Shown here one piece after another: positions 17,641-26,841 of a stretch of 64,000 nt of DNA; the stretch's first letter is position 1; the number at the start of each line of letters is the position of its first letter. The notes beneath the pieces are model-generated. The model ran no database searches. It had not been told where the DNA came from and saw nothing but the letters and a program-made list of their open reading frames with translations. Origin of the DNA: RGIG4608 sp045125655 (GTDB taxonomy: Bacteria; Bacillota; Clostridia; Oscillospirales; CAG-272). A program made the translations under genes and the position numbers. The stretch is from contig JBGVNP010000115.1 of assembly GCA_045125655.1 (NCBI GenBank), forward strand, positions 1-64,000, given 5' to 3'.

Positions 17641-17668
17641 TTGACATTTTATGTATTTGTGTTATAAT
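17641..17668 (+). promoter_or_regulatory. Promoter of the MarR-ABC operon
   Basis: TTGACA (17641-17646) and TATAAT (17663-17668), both perfect, with a 16-bp spacer. The start point falls inside the inverted repeat at 17666-17687. Confidence 0.9.
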
Positions 17669-17687
17669 AGTTAACGTGTTAATTATT
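17666..17687. promoter_or_regulatory. Probable MarR operator (22-bp imperfect palindrome)
   Basis: Half-sites AATAGTTAAC and GTTAATTATT flank a central GT; nine of ten pairs match. It overlaps the end of the -10 element and the start site, the right place for auto-repression by the MarR protein encoded 18 bp downstream. Binding is inferred from position and symmetry. Confidence 0.6.
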
Positions 17688-17704
17688 TATCCGCGAGGTG
17701 AAAA

Positions 17705-18187
17705 ATGGAACATAATAATATTGAAATATACAAGGCCACTATGCAAAAAATGATTTGTATAGCAAGAATGCACCGAGGAGTTTTTGAAAAGAATATTTCA
17801 ATGCTCGGAATACATCATTCCCAGCATCAGCTCCTTATGTATATATCCAAACGAGGAGAGGTTGGTTCCCAAAAGGAGATAGCTGAAAAATTCGATATTT
17901 CTCCTGCAGCGGTAGCAAGAACTCTCAAATCCCTTGAGAGTGAAGGGTTTATCAAAAGAAGTGCAACTAATAATGATTCAAGATTCAACAAGATAGTTCT
18001 TACTGAAAAAGGCAAAGAAATAGTTGAAAAAACACGGGAGATGTTTATTGAGATCGACCGCGAAATATTTGAAAGCTTTTCTATGGATGATGTAAATGCT
18101 TTTAATAATTATCTTGATCAAATAAGAGCAACGCTTATTAACAAATATGAGGAAGGATGTGTGAAAAATGCAGAAGAAAAAAAGTAA
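17705..18187 (+). CDS. MarR family transcriptional regulator
   Basis: A 160-residue winged-helix regulator of the MarR family. The DNA-binding part covers about residues 35-100: QKEIAEKFDISPAAVARTLKSLE is the helix-turn-helix, and GFIKRSATNNDSRFNKIVLTEKG is the wing with its typical Asp-Arg-x-Asn/Lys pattern. Helices at both ends make the dimer. It is the first gene of an operon with two ABC half-transporters and overlaps the next by 20 bases. The usual role is to repress the exporter operon and itself until a toxic ligand binds; the ligand is unknown. Confidence 0.9.
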   Translation: MEHNNIEIYKATMQKMICIARMHRGVFEKNISMLGIHHSQHQLLMYISKRGEVGSQKEIAEKFDISPAAVARTLKSLESEGFIKRSATNNDSRFNKIVLTEKGKEIVEKTREMFIEIDREIFESFSMDDVNAFNNYLDQIRATLINKYEEGCVKNAEEKK

Positions 18188-19973
18188 AACTATAAATTGG
18201 TGGAAATATATAAAACCGTATCTTCCTTATTTTATACTCGGCCCGCTTTGTATGGTCATTGAAGTGGTTGGCGAAATACTGATGCCAAGATTACTTGCAT
18301 ATATCATCAATCTCGGTATAGATGGAGTTACAGAGGATATGCCGGGAGTGATCCTTTGGCTCTATAATTTGATCGGTAACAATGCATTCTTTATAGTTGC
18401 CATAGCGGTGGGAATGATACTTACTGCGATACTTATGATGATAGGTGGCGTTGGCGGCGCATATTTTGGAGGCAAAGCTTCAGTAAATTTTGCGGCTGAT
18501 TTGAGATTGGACATTTATAAAAAGATACAAAGCTTTTCTTTTTCCAATATTGACCATTTCAGCTCTGCGTCTTTAGTTACCCGCCTTACAAACGACGTTA
18601 CTCAGCTTCAGAATTTTATCAATATGATGCTCAGAATGTTCTTCCGTTCACCCGGTATGCTACTCGGCGCGCTGATTATGGCAATTAGTCTTAATCCCTC
18701 ACTTTCTATTATACTGGCAGTTTCAGTTCCTGTGCTTTTGATAGCAATTGCATGTATTATAGCAAGAGGATTCCCTTTATTTGGTAAAATGCAGACGAAG
18801 ATTGATGGTCTTAATGCTACCGTTCAAGAAAATCTTACTAACGTGAGAGTAGTAAAATCATTTGTTCGAGAGGATTTTGAAGAGGCCAAGTTCAATCGTG
18901 CTAATGCTGACCTTAAGAGTACGGCGGGTACTGCTATGAAGAATATGATTCTTATGTCACCTGTGATGACATTTATTATGAACGCTACTTCCATAGCTGT
19001 ATATTGGTTTGGCGGTCAACAAGTTCTTGGCGGGCAAATGAATACGGGTGATTTTGCATCTTTCGTTACCTATATAACACAGATTTTATCATCTCTTATG
19101 ATGGTAACGTTCTTATTTATGATGTTCTCAAGATCTATGGCATCTGCAAAGCGTATTGCGGAAGTAATGAACGAGGATATTGATATAACCGATTCCGCAA
19201 GCGGCTCGGAGCATCAGGTAAACCGCGGAGAAATTGAATTTAGAAACGTATCCTTCCGTTATTACAAGGATAGCGAAGAAAAGGTGCTTGACAATATCAA
19301 TCTTAAGATAAATGCGGGAGATACTGTTGGTATCATAGGTTCGACGGGTTGCGGAAAAACAACTCTTGTCTCAATGATTGCAAGACTTTATGACGTCGAT
19401 GAAGGAGAGGTATTGGTTGACGGAGTAAACGTTAAAGATTATTCTCTCTATAATCTGCGTGAGGGTGTTGGTATGGTGCTTCAAAAGAATATACTTTTCT
19501 CGGGAAGCATTATTGACAATCTTCGTTGGGGTGACAGTGAAGCAACTCTTGAAGAAATAAGAGAAGCTGCGGATTACGCGCAGGCGGACGGCTTTATCAC
19601 AAGCTTTAAGGATGGATACAATATGGACCTCGGTCAAGGAGGCACGAACGTATCGGGAGGACAAAAGCAGCGTCTTTGCATAGCTCGCGCACTTTTGAAA
19701 AAGCCGAAGATCCTTATTCTTGACGACTCAACAAGTGCCGTTGATATGGCAACCGAAGCAAGAATTCGCGAGGCATTCAAGAACAGTCTTAAGGATTCAA
19801 CAAAAATAATAATCGCGCAAAGAATTAATTCAGTTAAGGATGCGGATGAAATTATAGTTATTGATGAAGGCAGAATCACGGGTGTTGGTACACACGAATA
19901 CCTGCTTGAAAACAATACGGAATATCAAGAGATATATTATTCACAAATTGATAAAAAGGAGGATAAAAAATAA
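18168..19973 (+). CDS. ABC exporter half, degenerate-site subunit
   Basis: A 601-residue half-transporter with six membrane helices (about 15-330) and an ATPase domain (about 355-595). Walker A GSTGCGKTT is at 391-399 and signature VSGGQ at 495-499. At the catalytic positions it departs from consensus: Walker B is LILDDSTSA, with D520 where the catalytic Glu belongs, and the H-loop is IIAQR, with Q551 for His. This is the pattern of the non-hydrolysing site in heterodimeric exporters such as BmrCD, LmrCD and TM287/288. The canonical partner is the next gene (1-base overlap). The expected role is drug or lipid export at the membrane. Confidence 0.92.
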   Translation: MQKKKSKTINWWKYIKPYLPYFILGPLCMVIEVVGEILMPRLLAYIINLGIDGVTEDMPGVILWLYNLIGNNAFFIVAIAVGMILTAILMMIGGVGGAYFGGKASVNFAADLRLDIYKKIQSFSFSNIDHFSSASLVTRLTNDVTQLQNFINMMLRMFFRSPGMLLGALIMAISLNPSLSIILAVSVPVLLIAIACIIARGFPLFGKMQTKIDGLNATVQENLTNVRVVKSFVREDFEEAKFNRANADLKSTAGTAMKNMILMSPVMTFIMNATSIAVYWFGGQQVLGGQMNTGDFASFVTYITQILSSLMMVTFLFMMFSRSMASAKRIAEVMNEDIDITDSASGSEHQVNRGEIEFRNVSFRYYKDSEEKVLDNINLKINAGDTVGIIGSTGCGKTTLVSMIARLYDVDEGEVLVDGVNVKDYSLYNLREGVGMVLQKNILFSGSIIDNLRWGDSEATLEEIREAADYAQADGFITSFKDGYNMDLGQGGTNVSGGQKQRLCIARALLKKPKILILDDSTSAVDMATEARIREAFKNSLKDSTKIIIAQRINSVKDADEIIVIDEGRITGVGTHEYLLENNTEYQEIYYSQIDKKEDKK

Positions 19974-21868
19974 TGGCTGCAAGAACTTTAGAAGAGCTTC
20001 AAAAGCAATATAGCAGTAAATCCTCCAAAAAGGGTGCCATACCCCCTCACGGACCAAGAGGGAGAGGTGGCGGACCTGGGGTTAGAGCTAAAGGAAAACC
20101 TCAAAATACCAAACAGACGATAAAAAGATTACTTGGTTATCTTGCCAAATATAAATTTAGACTTATACTTGTTCTTGTTTGCATGATGTTCAGCACGCTC
20201 GCATCCTTGACGGGTGGATACATTCTTCGTCCCGTTATAAATGCGCTTGTCGGAAAAAGCAAGCTTGAATTTTTGGGCATGGTATTTACTGAACCCCTTG
20301 AATATCTTGCGCTTATCCTATGTGTCATCGCATGCGTTTATCTCTGCGGTATTATAGCAAGCTATGTTCAGGCAAGACTTATGCTTTCGGTATCAATGAA
20401 TGCTATTGAGAGTTTAAGAAATGATCTTTTCAAAAAAGTACAGCGACTTCCCGTCAGAGAATTTGACAGTGATAGCAACGGTACTATAATGAGTAGCTTT
20501 ACCAACGACGTTGACAACATTGATATGATGCTTCACAATACGATAGTGAGTTTAATTTCGGGAAGTATAATGCTGATCGGTACGCTTGGTATGATGATTT
20601 ATACAAACATATGGCTTACCTTGATTACTGTTGTGTTCATTCCCGTGTTTATGTTCCTTGCAGGACAGATCGCGATGCGCTCTTCAAAATATTACGTTGG
20701 TCAGCAGGCGGCGCTTGGCGCGATAAACGGATATATTGAGGAATCAGTTTCAGGTCAAAAGGTAATAAAAGTATTCAACCACGAAAAAATTTGCGAGGAA
20801 GAATTCAACACCCTAAACAATGATATGAGGGATAAGCAATTTAAGGCGCAATTTTTTGGCGGAATTATGGGTCCCATCTTGGGTAATACAAGCCAGATCA
20901 GCTATTCACTTACTGCGGGAATAGGCGGTTTGCTTTGCGTTCTCAATGGATTTGACGTAGGCGGACTCTCCGTATTCGTTCAATACTCAAGACAGTTCTC
21001 AATGCCCATCAACCAGATTTCTCAACAAATGAGCACAATCTTTTCTGCACTTGCGGGTGCTGAAAGAGTATTTGCTCTTATGGATAGAAATCCCGAGATC
21101 CCAAGTGTCGGCAACGTTCATTCGACCGAGGGCTTGAGAGGCGACGTTGTTCTTGAAAACGTAAGCTTTGGATACACTCCCGACAAAACTGTTCTTAAAA
21201 ACATCTCTCTTTATGCCCATCCCGGTCAAAAGATTGCCTTTGTTGGCTCAACGGGTGCGGGTAAAACTACAGTTACCAATCTTTTGAATCGTTTTTATGA
21301 TATTGAATCCGGTAAAATTACTATCGATGGCGTTGATATCAAGGAATATAACCTTTCCGATCTCAGACAAAATATAGCCATGGTGCTTCAGGATACACAT
21401 CTCTTTACGGGAACTGTAATGGAAAATATTCGTTATGCCAGACTTGATGCTACCGACGAGGAAGTTATTGAAGCCGCTAAAACTGCAAGCGCACATAGCT
21501 TTATAATGCGCCTTTCAGAAGGTTATAATACGATAATTGAGGGTGACGGTGCAAATCTTTCACAAGGTCAGCGACAACTTCTCAATATTGCAAGAGCGGC
21601 TCTCTCAAGAGCACCGATTCTTGTCCTTGACGAAGCAACAAGCTCGGTAGATACAAGAACGGAGCGTCATATAGAGCACGGAATGGATAGACTTATGAAA
21701 AACAGAACAACATTTGTTATCGCTCATAGACTCTCTACTGTAAGAAACTCTAATGCGATAATGGTACTTGAGTACGGTGAAATTGTTGAAAGAGGGACAC
21801 ATGACGAACTACTTGCGATGCAAGGACGTTATTATGAGCTGTACACGGGCAAGAAAGAACTTGATTAA
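19973..21868 (+). CDS. ABC exporter half, canonical-site subunit
   Basis: A 631-residue half-transporter that pairs with the preceding one. The N terminus carries an extra basic, Gly/Pro/Arg-rich stretch of about 45 residues (PHGPRGRGGGPG region) before the first membrane helix. Walker A GSTGAGKTT is at 425-433, Walker B has D553-E554 in LVLDEATSS, and the H-loop has H585 in VIAHRLSTV, so the consensus ATP site is complete. Its own signature is LSQGQ (529-533), with Gln replacing the first Gly. In the dimer that signature would face the degenerate Walker motifs of the partner, which fits. A terminator follows. Confidence 0.92.
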   Translation: MAARTLEELQKQYSSKSSKKGAIPPHGPRGRGGGPGVRAKGKPQNTKQTIKRLLGYLAKYKFRLILVLVCMMFSTLASLTGGYILRPVINALVGKSKLEFLGMVFTEPLEYLALILCVIACVYLCGIIASYVQARLMLSVSMNAIESLRNDLFKKVQRLPVREFDSDSNGTIMSSFTNDVDNIDMMLHNTIVSLISGSIMLIGTLGMMIYTNIWLTLITVVFIPVFMFLAGQIAMRSSKYYVGQQAALGAINGYIEESVSGQKVIKVFNHEKICEEEFNTLNNDMRDKQFKAQFFGGIMGPILGNTSQISYSLTAGIGGLLCVLNGFDVGGLSVFVQYSRQFSMPINQISQQMSTIFSALAGAERVFALMDRNPEIPSVGNVHSTEGLRGDVVLENVSFGYTPDKTVLKNISLYAHPGQKIAFVGSTGAGKTTVTNLLNRFYDIESGKITIDGVDIKEYNLSDLRQNIAMVLQDTHLFTGTVMENIRYARLDATDEEVIEAAKTASAHSFIMRLSEGYNTIIEGDGANLSQGQRQLLNIARAALSRAPILVLDEATSSVDTRTERHIEHGMDRLMKNRTTFVIAHRLSTVRNSNAIMVLEYGEIVERGTHDELLAMQGRYYELYTGKKELD

Positions 21869-21875
21869 AATTTTT

Positions 21876-21909
21876 AAATACCGACGAAATTTTCGTCGGT
21901 ATTTTTTTT
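21876..21909 (+). terminator. Terminator after the ABC exporter operon
   Basis: Inverted repeat AAATACCGACGA / TCGTCGGTATTT (21876-21903), followed by a run of T to 21909. Confidence 0.9.
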
Positions 21910-21928
21910 AAAAACACACAAAATAATA

Positions 21929-21957
21929 TTGCAAAAACGGATGAAATGTGATATACT
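21929..21957 (+). promoter_or_regulatory. Promoter of the uxuA operon
   Basis: TTGCAA (21929-21934) and TATACT (21952-21957) with a 17-bp spacer. A short inverted GTAT/ATAC pair (about 21963-21978) lies just downstream; it could be an operator but is too weak to call. Confidence 0.65.
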
Positions 21958-22015
21958 AAATTTGTATGTAATTAGATACCTATTCCATTTATTATCAAAA
22001 CAGGAGGTTAATCCC

Positions 22016-23059
22016 ATGAAAATGACATTTAGGCATTATGGCCCTAATGATCCCGTAACTCTTGAGCAGATTTCTCAGATTCCTGACATGTACTCAATTG
22101 TTTCTGCGGTATATGACGTACCTGCAGGCGGTGTTTGGAGTGAGGAGAGTATCAATGCTATTAAAGCAAGTGCTGAAGCTCACGGACTCAAATTTGAGGT
22201 CGTTGAGAGCGTTCCCGTACCTGAGGATATCAAACTCGGAAATGAAAAAGCTCCCCAGCTTATCGAAAACTATTGCGAAAACCTTAGAAGACTTGCAAAA
22301 GCAGGTGTTAAATGCGTTTGTTATAACTTTATGCCTGTATTTGACTGGCTCAGAAGTGAGCTTGAGCATCAGGCAGCCGACGGTTCAAACAGCTTGGCTT
22401 ATGACGAGCAGACCGTTCTCGCTATGAATCCTCTTGACGGTGGTCTTTCCTTGCCCGGTTGGGACGAAAGCTACACACTTGACGGTCTTCGTGACCTTCT
22501 TAAGCAGTATGAGGCAATTGACGAGGAACAGCTTTGGAAGAACCTTGAGGCATTCCTTACAAAGGTAATTCCCGTTGCTCATGAGGTTGGTATCAACATG
22601 GCTATCCATCCTGATGACCCGCCGTGGGGCATTTTCGGTCTTCCCAGAATTATCACCTGCGAAGAAAATCTCGAAAGATTCCTCAAGATCGTTGATCTTC
22701 CTGAAAACGGTCTTACATTCTGCACAGGATCTCTTGGTGCATCCACTGAAAATGATCTTGTAAGAATGAGCGCAAAATTTGCAAAGAGAATCCACTTTGC
22801 TCATATCCGTAACGTTAAGCACACAGGTCCCCGTCAGTTCCATGAGGTTGCGCATCCCACTGATTGCGGTTCTCTTGATATTTACGGAATCATGAAGGCA
22901 CTCCACGATAACGGATTTGACGGCTATATGCGTCCCGACCACGGAAGAATGATCTGGGGTGAAAAGGGAAGATATGGCTATGGTCTTTATGACAGAGCAC
23001 TTGGCGCTACTTATCTTCTCGGTCTTTGGGAAGCAATCGAAAAAGACGCTAAAAACTAA
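22016..23059 (+). CDS. uxuA: Mannonate dehydratase
   Basis: A 347-residue UxuA, matching the family's usual length. The start at 22016 follows CAGGAGG by eight bases; the open frame reaches upstream to 21929 through the promoter and is rejected. Family blocks: MTFRHYGPNDPV at the N terminus, VCYNFMPVFDW, MAIHPDDPPW (metal-binding His and Asp), HIRNVKH, and PDHGRMIW. It removes water from D-mannonate to give 2-keto-3-deoxygluconate in glucuronate breakdown. The next gene supplies the mannonate oxidoreductase step. No kdgK, kdgA or uxaC is in the window. Confidence 0.95.
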   Translation: MKMTFRHYGPNDPVTLEQISQIPDMYSIVSAVYDVPAGGVWSEESINAIKASAEAHGLKFEVVESVPVPEDIKLGNEKAPQLIENYCENLRRLAKAGVKCVCYNFMPVFDWLRSELEHQAADGSNSLAYDEQTVLAMNPLDGGLSLPGWDESYTLDGLRDLLKQYEAIDEEQLWKNLEAFLTKVIPVAHEVGINMAIHPDDPPWGIFGLPRIITCEENLERFLKIVDLPENGLTFCTGSLGASTENDLVRMSAKFAKRIHFAHIRNVKHTGPRQFHEVAHPTDCGSLDIYGIMKALHDNGFDGYMRPDHGRMIWGEKGRYGYGLYDRALGATYLLGLWEAIEKDAKN

Positions 23060-23075
23060 TTAAGAGGTAATTATA

Positions 23076-23900
23076 ATGAATAAAGTTTGTGTTATCACAG
23101 GCGCAGGTGGCATTCTTTGCTCATCCTTCGCTGAAGAAATGGCTAAGCAGGGCTATAAGGTAGCTCTCCTTGACCTTAACGATGCAGCGGCTCAGGTTGT
23201 TGCTGACAGAATCAATGCTGAGGGCGGTTGCGCTAAGGCATACAAGGTAAACTGCCTTGAAAAGGAAAGCATTGAGGCTGCTCACGAGGCAATTCTCAAC
23301 GATCTCGGTAAGTGCACTATCCTTATCAACGGTGCAGGCGGTAATAGCCCCAGAGCTACAACTGATAAGGAATATTATGAGGTTGGTGACGAGGATAGAG
23401 AAAACATTAAGACATTCTTTAACCTTGACAAGTCCGGCTTTGATTTCGTATTCAATCTTAATATTATGGGAACACTTCTTCCCACGCAGGTTTTTGCAAA
23501 GGACATGCTCGGTCAGGAGGGTTGCTCAATCCTTAACATCTCCTCTATGAACGCTTACCGTCCTCTTACAAAGATTCCCGCATACAGTGCCGCTAAGTCA
23601 GGTATCTCTAACTTTACACAGTGGCTTGCAGTTCACTTTGCAGGCGCAGGCATCAGAGTTAACGGTATCGCACCCGGTTTCTTTGTAACTAACCAGAACA
23701 GAGCGCTCCTCTTCAATGAAGATGGCACTCCCACACCCAGAACAAATAAGATTCTCAATGCTACTCCTATGAAGAGATTTGGCGAATCCGAGGAGCTTCT
23801 TGGCACACTCAGATTCCTCACAAATCCCGAGGAATCCGGCTTTATCACAGGTATCATCATTCCTGTTGACGGCGGATTCTCAGCTTATTCCGGAGTTTAA
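23076..23900 (+). CDS. uxuB: SDR family oxidoreductase, probable D-mannonate oxidoreductase (fructuronate reductase)
   Basis: A 274-residue short-chain dehydrogenase. The nucleotide loop is TGAGGILCSSF (residues 8-18), NINGAGG-type NAG equivalent ILINGAGGN, catalytic Ser in NISSMNA, and YSAAK with the active Tyr and Lys. Its place 16 bp after uxuA and its length fit the SDR-type mannonate oxidoreductase (YjmF of Bacillus), which interconverts D-fructuronate and D-mannonate with NAD(H). Another substrate in the same sugar-acid class cannot be excluded from sequence. A convergent terminator follows. Confidence 0.85.
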   Translation: MNKVCVITGAGGILCSSFAEEMAKQGYKVALLDLNDAAAQVVADRINAEGGCAKAYKVNCLEKESIEAAHEAILNDLGKCTILINGAGGNSPRATTDKEYYEVGDEDRENIKTFFNLDKSGFDFVFNLNIMGTLLPTQVFAKDMLGQEGCSILNISSMNAYRPLTKIPAYSAAKSGISNFTQWLAVHFAGAGIRVNGIAPGFFVTNQNRALLFNEDGTPTPRTNKILNATPMKRFGESEELLGTLRFLTNPEESGFITGIIIPVDGGFSAYSGV

Positions 23901-23915
23901 TCTTACAATAAATTT

Positions 23916-23950
23916 AAGAGCGTCCATCGTAATGATGGACGCTCTTTTCA
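23916..23950. terminator. Bidirectional terminator between uxuB and nrdG
   Basis: A perfect 13-bp stem AAGAGCGTCCATC / GATGGACGCTCTT with a GTAAT loop (23916-23946) between convergent genes. Confidence 0.9.
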
Positions 23951-23952
23951 TA

Positions 23953-24516
23953 TTAAGTTTCATAAATATCTCCGCTACCCATTTTGCGCTCCCAAGTTCC
24001 TTCAAGCAAGACCATTTTGTTTTGCATGATGGATGCTTTGACGTCAATTATATTTTGATTTGAAGAGCCGCGGAAGAGAAGTGCGGAGCTTTTTAATTCC
24101 TCGACAAATTTTCCGTCAACAAGCACGTCGATGAGGGGAAGCAGTTCTTTGAGCTTTTCTTTATTATCTTGATATTTGGGCAAAATATCGTTTTCAAACG
24201 AAAATCCCGTATAACACCAAATCTTTTTGTTTGGAATTTTAGTTTTAAACTGATTCAACAAATCTACGAGTGCCGCTTGATTTTCGGGTTCAAACGGTTC
24301 TCCGCCGAGGAGTGTCAGTCCTTCAACAAAAGATGGCTCGGTTACTTCTATAATATGATCTATTTCTGTTTGTGTAAATGGATTTCCATAGTTGAAATTC
24401 CACGTTTCGGGGTTGAAGCAGCCCTTGCAGTGATGACGGCAACCGCTCACAAAGAGCGTTGTGCGAACACCGGGGCCATTTGCTATATCATTTTCTCTGA
24501 TAAGTGCGTAATTCAT
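23953..24516 (-). CDS. nrdG: Anaerobic ribonucleoside-triphosphate reductase activating protein
   Basis: A 187-residue radical SAM activase. The cluster motif is C26-x3-C30-x2-C33 in SGCRHHCKGC, and LLGGEPFEPE holds the GGE AdoMet contact. It uses a [4Fe-4S] cluster and AdoMet to make the glycyl radical on NrdD. The start follows AAAGGAATTAAT. It lies 56 bp after nrdD, with a hairpin between them. It is the partner of nrdD, and the pair would supply deoxynucleotides only without oxygen. Confidence 0.95.
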   Translation of the reverse strand: MNYALIRENDIANGPGVRTTLFVSGCRHHCKGCFNPETWNFNYGNPFTQTEIDHIIEVTEPSFVEGLTLLGGEPFEPENQAALVDLLNQFKTKIPNKKIWCYTGFSFENDILPKYQDNKEKLKELLPLIDVLVDGKFVEELKSSALLFRGSSNQNIIDVKASIMQNKMVLLEGTWERKMGSGDIYET

Positions 24517-24532
24517 ATTAATTCCTTTGATT

Positions 24533-24566
24533 AATAATCCCTTGCATATATTTGCAAGGGATTAAT
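24533..24566 (-). promoter_or_regulatory. Intercistronic hairpin between nrdD and nrdG
   Basis: Arms AATCCCTTGCA and TGCAAGGGATT with a short A/T loop. On the minus strand it is not followed by a T-run, so it is more likely an mRNA-stability or partial-termination element than a full terminator. Confidence 0.5.
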
Positions 24567-24572
24567 TTTTGA

Positions 24573-26747
24573 TTAAAGATGAAGAACTCTTTCTTTGATC
24601 TCCTGTGTTCTTCCTTGGTTCCAATACTGCGTACCGATATATCCGCAGGTACGACGGGCTACGTTCATTGTGGACTGATCTGTATTTCCACAGTTGGGGC
24701 ATTTCCAAATGAGCTTGCCGTCCTCTTCAACTATCTCGATCTCTCCGTCATATCCACAAATCTGACAGTAATCACTCTTGGTGTTAAGCTCTGCATACAT
24801 GATATTATCGTAGATAAATTTCATAACTGAAAGAACTGCATCAAGGTTATTCTGCATATTGGGTACTTCTACGTAGGAAATAGCGCCACCCGGAGAAAGA
24901 GCTTGGAATTTTGCTTCAAGCGCGAGTTTCTTGAATGCGTCTATCTCTTCGGTTACGTGGACATGATAGCTATTGGTGATGTAAGTTTTATCTGTAATGC
25001 CTTTTCTGATTCCAAAGCGCTTCTGCAAGCATTTTGCAAACTTATAGGTTGTGCTTTCAAGAGGAGTGCCGTAAAGGGAATAGTCGATGCATTCATCTGC
25101 CTTCCATTTCGCTGTGTACTCATTGAGCTTCTTCATAATATCCAAGCCGAGATTTTCACCCTCCGGCTCTGTAAGTTTCTTTCCGTTAAGTGCAAGAACA
25201 CATTCCCAAAGTCCTGCATAGCCAAGTGAAATCGTTGAATATCCACCGTGAAGGTATTTATCAATAGTCTCACCTTTAGGCAAGCGAAGGAGCGCTCCGT
25301 GCTGCCAAAGGATGGGCGCTGCATCGGAAAGAGTACCCGTAAGACGCTCATGACGACACTGAAGTGCTCTGTGGCAGAGTTCCATTCTATCATCGAATAT
25401 CTGCCAGAAGCGATCCATATCACCCTCTGCTGAAAGTGCAATATCAACAAGATTTACTGTTACTACGCCCTGATTGAATCTGCCGTAATACTTGGGTTGT
25501 CCGTTTTCATCGACATAGGGAGTCAAGAAGCTCCTACATCCCATACAGGTGTAGCAATGTCCATCCCCGTTTTTATCAATCTTATTTTGGAGCATAATTT
25601 TTTCGGAGATATAGTCGGGAACCATTCTTTTAGCAGTACATTTTGCCGCGAGCTTTGTGAGGTAATAGTAGGGGCTATCCTCGTGGATATTATCCTCTTC
25701 AAGAACGTAAATAAGCTTTGGGAAGGCGGGTGTTACCCACACACCCTTCTCGTTCTTAACGCCCTTATATCTCTGCTTGAGTGTTTCTTCAATAATAATT
25801 GCAAGGTCACGCTTTTCGCGCTCATTCTTTGCCTCGTTAAGATACATAAACACAGTAACGAAGGGAGCTTGTCCGTTGGTAGTCATAAGAGTTACTACCT
25901 GATACTGAATTGTCTGAACTCCACTTCTGATCTCTTCCAAAAGACGTCCTTCTGTGATTCTGTCAATATCCTCGTCACTGACATTGGGATCGATGGTTTT
26001 GAGTTCCTTTTCTACATTGACTCTTATTTTCTTTCTGCTGATATCGACAAAGGGAGCAAGATGTGTAAGACTTATACTTTGACCTCCGTATTGACAGGAT
26101 GCTACTTGAGCAATAATCTGCGTTGCAATATTACAAGCGGTAGAAAAGCTGTGGGGCTTTTCTATCATAGTTCCACTAATAACTGTACCATTTTGGAGCA
26201 TATCCTCAAGATTCACAAGATCACAGTTATGCATATGCTGAGCAAAATAGTCGGAGTCGTGGAAATGGATAATACCTTTTTCGTGTGCTTCAACAATATC
26301 CGAGGGAAGAAGAATACGCTTTGTAATATCCTTGCTGACCTCACCCGCCATATAGTCACGCTGTACACTGTTTACAGTGGGATTTTTATTAGAATTTTCC
26401 TGTTTTACCTCTTCGTTATTACACTCAATAAGACTTAAGATCTGCTGGTCAGTAGTATTAGATTTTCTAATAAGGGCACGGTTATATCTATAAGTTATGT
26501 ATCTTCGTGCAACGTCAAATGCGCGTTGATTCATAATCTGATCCTCAACCATATCCTGTATTTCCTCAACGTTGAGTGATCTATTCATATTGGCAGCGGC
26601 CATTTCAACATCTTCTGCAATTCTTTTTATTTGAATTTCAGACATTCTTGCACTTGGAACAACACTTTCGTTAGCCTTGGTAACAGCAACGATTATTTTA
26701 TTAACATCGAAAACAACTTCCGATCCATTGCGCTTAATTATCTTCAT
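24573..26747 (-). CDS. nrdD: Anaerobic ribonucleoside-triphosphate reductase
   Basis: A 724-residue class III reductase. An ATP-cone occupies roughly residues 1-95. The large barrel carries cysteines in YTCMGCRSFL. A zinc site near the C terminus uses CQICG and CPNCG, and the glycyl radical site is G702 in RRTCGYIGT. It reduces ribonucleoside triphosphates to deoxy forms, with formate as usual reductant, and is inactivated by oxygen. The start follows AGGAGG. Two NrdR boxes overlap its promoter. It is the only ribonucleotide reductase in the window, in line with an anaerobic life style. Confidence 0.96.
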   Translation of the reverse strand: MKIIKRNGSEVVFDVNKIIVAVTKANESVVPSARMSEIQIKRIAEDVEMAAANMNRSLNVEEIQDMVEDQIMNQRAFDVARRYITYRYNRALIRKSNTTDQQILSLIECNNEEVKQENSNKNPTVNSVQRDYMAGEVSKDITKRILLPSDIVEAHEKGIIHFHDSDYFAQHMHNCDLVNLEDMLQNGTVISGTMIEKPHSFSTACNIATQIIAQVASCQYGGQSISLTHLAPFVDISRKKIRVNVEKELKTIDPNVSDEDIDRITEGRLLEEIRSGVQTIQYQVVTLMTTNGQAPFVTVFMYLNEAKNEREKRDLAIIIEETLKQRYKGVKNEKGVWVTPAFPKLIYVLEEDNIHEDSPYYYLTKLAAKCTAKRMVPDYISEKIMLQNKIDKNGDGHCYTCMGCRSFLTPYVDENGQPKYYGRFNQGVVTVNLVDIALSAEGDMDRFWQIFDDRMELCHRALQCRHERLTGTLSDAAPILWQHGALLRLPKGETIDKYLHGGYSTISLGYAGLWECVLALNGKKLTEPEGENLGLDIMKKLNEYTAKWKADECIDYSLYGTPLESTTYKFAKCLQKRFGIRKGITDKTYITNSYHVHVTEEIDAFKKLALEAKFQALSPGGAISYVEVPNMQNNLDAVLSVMKFIYDNIMYAELNTKSDYCQICGYDGEIEIVEEDGKLIWKCPNCGNTDQSTMNVARRTCGYIGTQYWNQGRTQEIKERVLHL

Positions 26748-26803
26748 TGCAACCTCCTAAAAAGTAAATATATTTAAATTTTTAGCAAAAATTCGACATA
26801 ATA

Positions 26804-26832
26804 ATTATAACTATATATTGTGGTATAGTCAA
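26804..26832 (-). promoter_or_regulatory. Promoter of nrdDG
   Basis: Minus-strand TTGACT (26827-26832) and TATAAT (26804-26809) with a 17-bp spacer. An NrdR box fills the spacer. Confidence 0.85.
26811..26822. promoter_or_regulatory. NrdR box 1
   Basis: CTATATATTGTG matches the NrdR core CWATATATWGTG at all 12 positions. It sits between the -35 and -10 of nrdD, where the ATP-cone repressor NrdR would block polymerase. Confidence 0.85.
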
Positions 26833-26841
26833 GAGTAAAAA

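Noticed and set aside
25497..26438. 313-codon open frame antisense to nrdD
   Set aside because: Composition is that of a reversed coding strand; no start signal or family similarity. nrdD on the other strand is certain.
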